Of a stretch of 47,464 nucleotides of DNA, positions 40,322 through 47,464 are shown piece after piece (positions within the stretch are counted from its first letter, which is position 1; each line of letters opens with the position of its first letter). The notes beneath the pieces are model-generated. The model was not told where the DNA came from and searched no databases. It was given only the letters and a program-made list of their open reading frames with translations. Source of the DNA: Candidatus Woesearchaeota archaeon (GTDB lineage Archaea; Nanobdellota; Nanobdellia; Woesearchaeales; ARS49). The stretch spans positions 1 through 47,464 of the forward strand of contig JACRKG010000049.1 in assembly GCA_016215315.1 (NCBI GenBank), given 5' to 3'. The translations under genes and the position numbers were made by a program.

Positions 40322-40496
40322 GGACTTCAGTTCCTTTGGAACATTTACTTTCAGGACTGCCCGCAAAAATAATAATTTTCAGTGTGGCGGGCAGTCCTTC
40401 AGAAATTATATCAGTATCATTCTCGAAGACTGGCCGGCCAAAGTTCATATCAATTCGCCGGCCAGTCTGAGTGTAAAGGTCCGCAGGACTTGAGCT
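40322..40496 (+). ncRNA. Structured multi-hairpin element, copy B
   Basis: Same fold as 7838-8013. The outer stem is CTTCAGTTCCT with AGGACTTGAG (40325-40335 with 40485-40494, one mismatch, two G-U pairs). TTTAC pairs with GTAAA (40344-40348 with 40473-40477). Hairpin 1 pairs AGGACTGCCCGC with GCGGGCAGTCCT (40353-40364 with 40387-40398). Hairpin 2 pairs AGACTGGCCGGC with GCCGGCCAGTCT (40427-40438 with 40457-40468). The loop of hairpin 1 (AAAAATAATAATTTTCAGTG) is nearly identical to copy A. Wobble pairs favour the plus strand, opposite to the flanking protease genes. A 101-codon minus-strand ORF here is an artefact of the structure. Confidence 0.65.
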
Positions 40497-40595
40497 CTGA
40501 AAATTTTTATTTTTTATGTAAGAATCAGAGAAAATATTAATCAAAAAAATTACTGAAAATCACGAGCCCTCACAGAATTCTCAACAAGCTCGTCA

Positions 40596-41567
40596 TTACT
40601 GGCTTGTTATTTCCCGTATTGCTGCTTGTGCTTCATTACTTGTTATTGAGAATCCTACTCCTTCAAAGCCTTGTACTTTCATTGTGTTTATTCCAACTAC
40701 TTGTCCTGCTTTGTTAACTAAAGGACTTCCGCTATTTCCTGGATTTATTGGAACGTCAGTTTGTAAGTGATTAACAGTATTTATTATTCTATTTGTTGCG
40801 CTGATTATTCCTTCAGTAACTGTAAAGTCTAGTCCTCCAGGACTGCCTAAAGCAATAACTGATTCGCCTACTTTTACGTTATCCGAATTAGCAAATGATA
40901 AGAAAGGAATATTGTTTGCATTGATTTTTATTACTGCAATATCTTTGGTTGCACTTTCACCAATCACATTTGCAGTGTATTGTTTTTTGTCAAAAGTCTT
41001 AACTGTAACTGTACTTGATCCTGTAACAACGTGCTTATTCGTAATTATATATCCATCTTGACTAAAAACTGCACCACTGCCTATTCCTCCATTAGTATTT
41101 ATGCTTACTACTGCGGGAAGAACTTGTTCGATAATGTCTGCAAAACCTTGGCTCAAACCTAAACCATTTAGTTGATCTTTTAAGTCGCTTAATTGTGAAA
41201 CACTTTTTAGTTCAACTTGTTTTAGTTTTCCTGAAAGATCTGCAATTTGCTGTTCGCTTAAATCTTTAACAGTATCTATATTACTTTGTAAAGATCCCAC
41301 TTTTGTCTCAAATTCTTGACTTTTAATATCTAATTTTTTCTCAACGGTATCTATTTTTTTCTTGCTTTTTTCAAGCTCAGCTTGCTGAGCTGAAAATTCT
41401 TTAGAATACTCTTGATTAAACTGGTCTAATTGTCCTGTTAAAGTATTAATTTTAAGAGTGTAATCCTTAACCAATTGACCTGTGACTTGAGTTTGGTAAT
41501 GAAATCCTCCAATACCTAAACCCGCAATTAGTACTAAGCACGCCACAAATAAGTAAACATCTCGCAT
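40596..41567 (-). CDS. Membrane-anchored trypsin-like (HtrA/S1C) protease without PDZ
   Basis: An N-terminal anchor helix with the following QTQVTGQLV motif, then a coiled coil of about 90 residues (AELEKSKKKIDTVEKKL), then the S1C domain: His179 (ITNKHVV), Asp209 (TKDIAVIKI), Ser279 (INPGNSGSPL) and the closing NKAGQVVGIN. The chain ends after the protease domain, so the PDZ domains of DegP are absent. It probably controls surface protein quality. The TGQ motif is shared with the protein at 18417. Confidence 0.88.
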   Translation of the reverse strand: MRDVYLFVACLVLIAGLGIGGFHYQTQVTGQLVKDYTLKINTLTGQLDQFNQEYSKEFSAQQAELEKSKKKIDTVEKKLDIKSQEFETKVGSLQSNIDTVKDLSEQQIADLSGKLKQVELKSVSQLSDLKDQLNGLGLSQGFADIIEQVLPAVVSINTNGGIGSGAVFSQDGYIITNKHVVTGSSTVTVKTFDKKQYTANVIGESATKDIAVIKINANNIPFLSFANSDNVKVGESVIALGSPGGLDFTVTEGIISATNRIINTVNHLQTDVPINPGNSGSPLVNKAGQVVGINTMKVQGFEGVGFSITSNEAQAAIREITSQ

Positions 41568-41612
41568 AAAATAGGAGTTCTTTTCAATGCTTTTAATTTT
41601 TTCTATTTTAAG

Positions 41613-41641
41613 GATTTTTTCAGATATTTTCTGAAAAAATC
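41613..41641. promoter_or_regulatory. Perfect 12-bp inverted repeat between the protease and tRNA-Leu
   Basis: GATTTTTTCAGA (41613-41624) and TCTGAAAAAATC (41630-41641) with a 5-nt spacer, in the divergent promoter region of the HtrA-like gene and the tRNA. Possible operator. Confidence 0.4.
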
Positions 41642-41688
41642 TAGAAAGTTTTTTAAAATAAGCACTTATTACTCACTCAACTATTCTT

Positions 41689-41774
41689 GAGGGGGTAGCA
41701 AAGCCTGGTCAAATGTGCAGGACTTAAGATCCTGTGACTTATTGTCTTCGAGGGTTCGAATCCCTTCCCCCTCA
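41689..41774 (+). tRNA. tRNA-Leu, anticodon UAA
   Basis: A class II tRNA of 86 nt. Acceptor GAGGGGG (41689-41695) pairs with CCCCCTC (41767-41773), and the discriminator is A. The D-loop has GCCTGGTCAA, and the anticodon arm is CAGGA-CTTAAGA-TCCTG with anticodon TAA. A long variable arm (TGACTTATTGTCTTC) and T-arm GAGGG-TTCGAAT-CCCTT follow. No intron and no encoded CCA. AT-rich TTTTAAAATA about 35 nt upstream is the likely TATA box, and a T-run follows the gene. Confidence 0.95.
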
Positions 41775-41854
41775 GATTTTCTTTGTTTTTTGGAAAAATT
41801 TTCCATTTTTTTCCCACAAAAAATATAAAAACAAGTTATGATTTCAGTTATTTT

Positions 41855-44800
41855 TTATCCTACTTGCACGTAGAAATAATATGTTTCACTGCCTGCAATT
41901 GATGGAACCATTAGTTCATAATCTGATTTGAATGACCCTCCTTTAAAATTAATTTTGTCTTCATCTACTTCAACAGCAAATATGTAATCTGTTTTAGAAC
42001 CGGTTGTTCCTGCAGTAACGCTAGAATTATCTGTAAGAATGCTGCTTTTCCAAATTCCGGCACCGTTTAAAGGTATATAACTAACTTCTTGTATTGTTCC
42101 AATTGTATCGTTTTTAGTGAATAAATTTGTAGCAGAGTCTGCATCGCTCACAGTAAAGCCCCACACGGTATCAATATTTGCAGGAGGAATTTTTTTCATT
42201 GTGCTAAAGCTCAGTGAAGTATCTTGTGATGCAAAAACCAGTTTAGATGTGGCTGCTCCAAAATAAGTGGCAACTTTTTCATCTGCTGCTCTTAAAGTTA
42301 TGTTAGAAGTTACGTTGCCATGTACTCCTGCCCATTTAGTTGTTGAACCGCTTCCCGGCGCAAAATCACCATCTGTTGAGCCGAATGTAAAAGTTGTTGT
42401 GTTAGAAACTAAATTTATTACAGCATTAGCGCTTTGTTGAGTTGCATTAATGGGGGATGTGGCAGAATTCATTATGAGTCTTCTTGAAGTGTTATATGTT
42501 GTAGTGCTAACAGTTCCATCATTGCAGTATCCTGTTGCATTCCATAATTCTCCAATTGAAATATTTCCGTTGCCAATTGTGAAAATTGATGTTTCTGTTC
42601 CGCCAGTTAAAGTTTGACTTCCTGCAAGGCCTGCCTGGTTGGCATTATTTTTGAATGTGCTCCAAAAAACAGTTAATGTATCTCCAACATCCACATCGGA
42701 ACATGTCGCGTTTAATTTTAAATTATTATTTTGTGTTGGACGCGCAGGATATAATTCAAATTTATTTAATGTTGGTGCATTATTAGAAACAGCAGTCCCA
42801 ATAGTAAATTGTTGCAATTTTGAAACATTCAAGTCAACACCGTCGTCAACTTCAGTTCTCCAATAATAAGTTCCATTAGTTAAGCGATACAAATCTTGAA
42901 TTTCTGTAGCAGATAAAGTTCTGTTCCATACTGCTACTTCGTCTATTGATCCGTTAAAGTAGTATGATCCATCAAGACCTATCACAATATTATTGCTCGA
43001 TAAATAGATCGAGTCTGTTAAAGCAACGCTAGACTGCAATGCACCATCAACATAAAGTTTAATATTTGATTTATCATACGTTAGCGCCACAAATCTCCAA
43101 TCGCTTGAAACTGACGAATAATTAATAGTATTATTATTTATGAATCCCATTATTTGATCACTCGTAACTCCAACACCATACGAATTTTTTTTGTTTACAA
43201 TTGAGAAAGAAGTAAAATTAGATAAGTTTCCAGTATAACCTTGTGCAGGAGTTGTTGCACCGGATAAAGTATTATAATATAAAGCGATTCTTCCAGAACC
43301 ACCATCTCCACCAATACTGCTTTTATACCCTGCAAATCCTATGCCTCCTGAAGCATTTACAAGATTTGTTCCTAACGTTAGACTGTTTGCAACAAGTAGA
43401 ACTGAACCACCAGATCCTCCTGAAGAACCCACGTATCCTCCTGTTGGTCCACCTCCATTTTCTCCCGTTACATTTATTTGACCTGACGCAGATATTGTAT
43501 TCGCAAAAATCATAACACCACCAGCACCTGTACCTGCTCTTTCACAATTCCATTCTCCAGTCGCACCACCAGAACCTAAATGAAATAAAGATAAATCTGA
43601 TACACCATAAATATTTCCTGGAGCTGAACCGCCACCACTTGGCCCACCCTGACCACCTTGAGAACCATAGCTACCACCGCCTGCTCCAACTGCATCATTA
43701 GCAGGTCCTCCCGCACCTCCACCACCATTAGGAGTTCCCGTTCTCGACCATTTTCCAGGATAGCTCTCACCTTGAAATCTGCATTCAGCATCTACAGTAT
43801 TTGCTCCTTTACCTCTGAATCCTTTACCAGTAACAGTTATTCCTCCAGTTAATGTAACTGTTCCTTGCGATCTGAAAGCAACTATTCCTCCTATTGTTCC
43901 ATTCCAAGCAGTTGCTGTTATTGACGCTCCCGAATTAATTGTGACTGATGAATATTCTGGCACTCGTATTACTTGTGCAGCTAAAGCACTTGCTTGATCA
44001 AATTTTCCCGAACCGTATGCATATTTTAAAGGAGTTGCAAGTGTAAATGTTGACGTGCCTCCTCCAGAAAATATTTTGGCAAACTCATATCTTCCTGCAA
44101 GATATGAACTTGTTCCATTTTGCATTTGAATAATTAATATTTCATCCCCATTAGAAAAACCTGCACCACTGCCAACAGTTATTGATTGAACATCACTCGT
44201 TACGTTGGTTGATAATGTAGTATATGTGTTTACTACTGTGTCTGCTGATGATACTGTAAGTGCACCGTCAGAACCGTCACCATATAAGCTAGTGTTTCCT
44301 TTTATCCAAGCCAAAATTGATAGCGTATCAGTAATATTAAATTTTATTGTATTACTTATGTTTATGTGGTCGTTACCATCAAACATGTATGCTCCTCCAA
44401 GTTTTCCTCCGGAAAGATTTGGAGTTGCTCCGTTTACTGCTCCATTATGGGCATTTGATGTAAAATCTGACGCGTTCATATCTAATCTCCAAAAACCAAT
44501 TAATTCAGTGTCAGAACTATTAATAATATTACTCGTCCAATTATATGTTGCTAGACTTCCGTTAGTTACGTTTGCAAAAAAACCAATAAGTTTTGCAGTG
44601 CCAGTGCTATTTCCTCCGTAAAAACTAACATTTAACAAAGTATCATCTCGATCGTCAACAGTTACGTTTAATATTCTGAACGTTGCAGCAGTTGTTGTTG
44701 CGTTAGCAGGACTATTAATAGTTATAATTGATTGATTGTTTATTGCAAAAGTTTGAGTTGCAGAAAAGTTCATGTTATTCAAAGTGTCATTTGCAAAAAT

Positions 44801-47464
44801 TTTATAAGAATAAGTAGTTCCTGCTATCGTATTGCATTTGTTTACATAACAAGTAACACTTAACCCACTACCAACAACGGATCCTGATTCATTAACCGAA
44901 TTCCATTCTAAAGTACATGGACTTTGAATGGATGTTAATGCATCAATAATGCTTGCATTAATGACTACACAATTATCAGCATTAGCGCTAGGAAGAACAA
45001 CACCATTAGTCGGAGTAGGATCAACAAAATTAATGCTAGGACCTGCAGAATCGGGATTACAATAAGAACCTCCTGCTGTGAATGTTGGATCTGGTAATAC
45101 TACTGATGTTGCATTGTTAAGAGTGCAGTAAGTGATTTTATTTTGACCGTTTGATATTGTGCCTGTCGCGTTTAGCAATGCTCCTGTAAGTGTTACTATT
45201 GTGTCTAGTATTGAAATGTTTCCTGCAGCAGAACCTTGAGTGTTTATTTTACCACTCACGATGATTGACGAGGTTGCATTTAGTCTTGTGTTTCCTCCAG
45301 TTGAAGTAGTACAACCTCCTGCGTTACCTCTGTCTGCAAACAAGAATCCTGCTATATCTATTGTTCCGCCAGTTGCATTAATTTCTCCACCTGCACCTCT
45401 TCTTCCTCTTGCACATAAACCACAATTAACTTGATCAGTCTCCCCATTACCTCCTCTTGCTTGTAATATTCCTGTACTGGAAACATTAAGAAGGCTTGTA
45501 GCAGTTATTAATAATGTACCTCTGTCATTTCCTCCTATCGAGTCCAAGCTAGTATTTGCGTTATAACCTGAACTTGCAGAAATTCTTCCAGGAACTATTA
45601 AAGTTGTTACGCTAATATTTATTGTTCCTCCTTTACCTGAACAAGTTAATGACCCACTTGAAGCAGTTGTATCTCCACCATCACTAGTTAATTTTCCTGT
45701 TACATTTAATTCATTGGCTTTAATTGTGAAATTACTTCCTGCTTCACAAGTAGCGCCTGAACAAGTATCTCCTCCTGCAGAAAGTTCACCTTGCGTTTCT
45801 ATAGAAATGTTTCCAGTAGTATTCACCGAGTAACCATTAGGAATTTGTATTCCAGAAAAAACTCTGCAAACAGCATTAGCAGCTAACGTTCCAGTATTAC
45901 AAGGACTATACACTCCATTAATGTAAATAAAACCGTGCTTGCTATCTTGTCTGTTATTGCCAACACAACCACCCGCATTTCCCTTATCAACAATCAAGTT
46001 TCCAGCAATGGCTAAAGTGGGAGCAGTTACATTAATCACTCCTCCATTACCTACATTTCCTCTAGTGGTTGTACATTGATCTGTTTCTCCATTACCTCCT
46101 CTTGCTTCTATTTGTCCAGAACTAGTCACATTAACTATTGTTGCATTTATCCAAACCTCACCCGCATTATTTCCTGCCATAATATTAGTAGAAGAATTAA
46201 GAAGATGACCTGTACTTACTGAAATTAGTCCAGGAACAATCAAATTAACCACACTAAGATTAATTGTCCCGCCATGACCAGACCACTGATTACCTCCACC
46301 AGTAGAAGTTATATCTGCACCCCTACTAGTAATTTTTCCAGAAACATTTAATTCATTAGCAATAATAGTAAAATTACTTGCAGCTTCACACACACCAGTA
46401 GCACACAATGCTCCACCCGCAGAATATTCACCTTGTGTCCATATAGATATGTTGCCAGTAGTATTCACAGAGTAACCCCGAGGAATTCTAATGGCGGAGA
46501 AAACCTGGCAAACAGTATTAGAAGATAACAGTCCAGTATTACAAGGACTATAATTACCATTAATATAAATAAAACCATCCTTGCCATCCTGCCGGTTAGT
46601 AAGAACACAACCTCCCGCATTTCCTTTATCAACAAGTAAGTTTCCAGCAATACTTACTGTGGGCGCAGTTACATTAATCACCCCACCATTACCTACACTT
46701 CCGCTAGTAGTTAAACAGGAATTACTTCTTCCATTACCCCCTCTCGCTTCAATTTGTCCAGCGCTTGTTACATTGACTATTGTTGCATTTATCCAAACCT
46801 CACCAGCATTTCCTCCATTAAAAATATCCGTGCTACTATTATGGAAATGACCTGTACTTACTGAAATTCTTCCAGGAACAATCAGATTAGTCACACTAAG
46901 ATTTATCGTCCCACCATGACCAGACCACTGATTACTTCCAGAAGCAACAACTATATCTCCTCCTGCACTAGTAATTTTCCCAGAAACATTTAACTCATTT
47001 GCAACAATAGTAAAATTATTTGCAGTACTGCATGCACCCGTAGTACAGAGAACACTTCCAGCAGAAAGTTCACCTTGTGTTTCTACAGATATATTACCTG
47101 TAGTATTCACCGAGTAACCATTAGGAATTTGTATTCCAGAATAAACTCTGCAAACTGCATTAGCAGCTAACGTTCCTGTATTACAAGGACTAAGTACATT
47201 ATTAATATAAATATAACCATGCGTGGCATCCTGCATTTTAAGAGCAGTACCGCAACCACCTGCATTTCCTGCATCGACAAGTAAATTTCCTGCGATAGCA
47301 ACAGTAGTTCCAGTTATATTAATCTTCCCACCATTACCCCTTAGATTGTTGTTGGTAGAACAAGCGGCGTTAGATCTGGCGTTACCTCCTCTGGCTTGTA
47401 CATATGATCCGCTAGTGATGTTAATCGTTGTGCCATTAAGTAATATTGTGCCTCCATTGCCACC
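41855..47464 (-). CDS. Giant secreted repeat protein with split LamG domain, 5'-partial
   Basis: At least 1869 residues are visible; the frame is open to the window edge, so the true start lies outside. From the N-terminal side: repeats of 214 residues (SPCNTGTLAANAVCRVYSG, NELNVSGKITS, GNGGVINVTAP, LLVDKGNAGGC), a linker, and a LamG/concanavalin-like domain (LSGGKLGGAYMFDGNDHINI with WRFVALTYDKSNIKLYVDGA). That domain is interrupted by a glycine-rich insert of about 355 residues (GGSYGSQGGQGGPSGGGS). A beta-rich tail follows. N-x-S/T sites are very frequent, as in glycosylated surface proteins. No C-terminal anchor is seen. Likely an adhesin or carbohydrate-binding surface fibre. Confidence 0.8.
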   Translation of the reverse strand, partial: GGNGGTILLNGTTINITSGSYVQARGGNARSNAACSTNNNLRGNGGKINITGTTVAIAGNLLVDAGNAGGCGTALKMQDATHGYIYINNVLSPCNTGTLAANAVCRVYSGIQIPNGYSVNTTGNISVETQGELSAGSVLCTTGACSTANNFTIVANELNVSGKITSAGGDIVVASGSNQWSGHGGTINLSVTNLIVPGRISVSTGHFHNSSTDIFNGGNAGEVWINATIVNVTSAGQIEARGGNGRSNSCLTTSGSVGNGGVINVTAPTVSIAGNLLVDKGNAGGCVLTNRQDGKDGFIYINGNYSPCNTGLLSSNTVCQVFSAIRIPRGYSVNTTGNISIWTQGEYSAGGALCATGVCEAASNFTIIANELNVSGKITSRGADITSTGGGNQWSGHGGTINLSVVNLIVPGLISVSTGHLLNSSTNIMAGNNAGEVWINATIVNVTSSGQIEARGGNGETDQCTTTRGNVGNGGVINVTAPTLAIAGNLIVDKGNAGGCVGNNRQDSKHGFIYINGVYSPCNTGTLAANAVCRVFSGIQIPNGYSVNTTGNISIETQGELSAGGDTCSGATCEAGSNFTIKANELNVTGKLTSDGGDTTASSGSLTCSGKGGTINISVTTLIVPGRISASSGYNANTSLDSIGGNDRGTLLITATSLLNVSSTGILQARGGNGETDQVNCGLCARGRRGAGGEINATGGTIDIAGFLFADRGNAGGCTTSTGGNTRLNATSSIIVSGKINTQGSAAGNISILDTIVTLTGALLNATGTISNGQNKITYCTLNNATSVVLPDPTFTAGGSYCNPDSAGPSINFVDPTPTNGVVLPSANADNCVVINASIIDALTSIQSPCTLEWNSVNESGSVVGSGLSVTCYVNKCNTIAGTTYSYKIFANDTLNNMNFSATQTFAINNQSIITINSPANATTTAATFRILNVTVDDRDDTLLNVSFYGGNSTGTAKLIGFFANVTNGSLATYNWTSNIINSSDTELIGFWRLDMNASDFTSNAHNGAVNGATPNLSGGKLGGAYMFDGNDHINISNTIKFNITDTLSILAWIKGNTSLYGDGSDGALTVSSADTVVNTYTTLSTNVTSDVQSITVGSGAGFSNGDEILIIQMQNGTSSYLAGRYEFAKIFSGGGTSTFTLATPLKYAYGSGKFDQASALAAQVIRVPEYSSVTINSGASITATAWNGTIGGIVAFRSQGTVTLTGGITVTGKGFRGKGANTVDAECRFQGESYPGKWSRTGTPNGGGGAGGPANDAVGAGGGSYGSQGGQGGPSGGGSAPGNIYGVSDLSLFHLGSGGATGEWNCERAGTGAGGVMIFANTISASGQINVTGENGGGPTGGYVGSSGGSGGSVLLVANSLTLGTNLVNASGGIGFAGYKSSIGGDGGSGRIALYYNTLSGATTPAQGYTGNLSNFTSFSIVNKKNSYGVGVTSDQIMGFINNNTINYSSVSSDWRFVALTYDKSNIKLYVDGALQSSVALTDSIYLSSNNIVIGLDGSYYFNGSIDEVAVWNRTLSATEIQDLYRLTNGTYYWRTEVDDGVDLNVSKLQQFTIGTAVSNNAPTLNKFELYPARPTQNNNLKLNATCSDVDVGDTLTVFWSTFKNNANQAGLAGSQTLTGGTETSIFTIGNGNISIGELWNATGYCNDGTVSTTTYNTSRRLIMNSATSPINATQQSANAVINLVSNTTTFTFGSTDGDFAPGSGSTTKWAGVHGNVTSNITLRAADEKVATYFGAATSKLVFASQDTSLSFSTMKKIPPANIDTVWGFTVSDADSATNLFTKNDTIGTIQEVSYIPLNGAGIWKSSILTDNSSVTAGTTGSKTDYIFAVEVDEDKINFKGGSFKSDYELMVPSIAGSETYYFYVQVG
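45315..47464. repeat. 642-bp in-frame tandem repeats
   Basis: The marker TTACAAGGAC recurs at 45897, 46539 and 47181, exactly 642 bp apart (214 codons). Three units are seen plus a part of a fourth at the right edge. The unit nearest the C-terminus has diverged in its second half. Each unit keeps about six cysteines. Confidence 0.85.

Noticed and set aside
40239-40544. A 101-codon minus-strand ORF between the two proteases
   Set aside because: It is made of the inverted repeats of structured element copy B, has no protein-like features, and the pairing evidence explains the sequence better.

Overview
This window is AT-rich archaeal DNA. TATA boxes (TTTATATA, TTTAAATA, TATAAA) stand 22-24 nt before many start codons, as expected for leaderless mRNAs. 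Shine-Dalgarno sites (GGAGG, GAGGT) precede others. A methanococcal-type S-layer protein, an archaeal bifunctional phosphoglucose/phosphomannose isomerase, a TrmB-type regulator, an intein, a tRNA-Leu without encoded CCA and many short membrane proteins (two with a V/L-TGQ motif after the anchor helix) suggest a DPANN archaeon, most likely of the Woesearchaeota/Pacearchaeota group. The lineage is inferred from gene content, not from a marker-gene search.

Layout. Positions 1-7.3 kb hold small hypotheticals and housekeeping genes: a TrhO-like tRNA hydroxylase fused to a U32-peptidase C-terminal barrel, nadC, a PIN-domain protein and PGI/PMI. Palindromic repeats often sit on their stop codons. 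Positions 7.3-8.7 kb hold a broken antitoxin-like remnant, a zinc-ribbon protein, the first copy of a structured multi-hairpin element and a PAP2 phosphatase. Positions 8.7-17.2 kb, minus strand, are a tightly packed nine-gene operon and the most unusual part of the window. It encodes an AbrB-like regulator, three otherwise unlike proteins that share a copied N-terminal tag (MTFIPK-x-K/R-VDEFL), two paralogous small proteins (one ending CGRGGC), a radical SAM enzyme, a 947-residue protein with two ClpX-like AAA+ modules and glutaredoxin folds inserted in the first, and a helical-repeat/coiled-coil partner. A divergent promoter with correct leaderless spacing drives a 24-residue ORF.

Positions 17.5-25.6 kb, mostly plus strand, hold proC, an XTP/dITP pyrophosphatase gene, an orphan HicB beside a HicA fossil, a HemN-like plus minimal radical SAM pair, and a four-gene overlapping operon (CinA-like, Nudix, nucleotidyltransferase, metallophosphoesterase) that looks like pyridine-nucleotide or other nucleotide metabolism. 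Positions 25.9-32.6 kb are the cell-surface region: an intein-containing nucleotide-sugar dehydrogenase between two distantly related anchored proteins, then the S-layer gene behind a divergent promoter with a perfect 16-bp palindrome. Positions 32.7-41.6 kb hold a dense secretome: lipoproteins, a VWA protein, a TPR protein, a subtilase and an HtrA-like protease, with the second copy of the structured element. Next come tRNA-Leu(UAA) and a giant secreted protein with 642-bp in-frame repeats and a LamG domain split by a glycine-rich insert. This last gene runs off the right end of the window.

The strongest candidates for undescribed biology are the AAA+/glutaredoxin/radical-SAM operon with its copied N-terminal tag, and the two-copy structured element whose stems differ by compensatory base changes.
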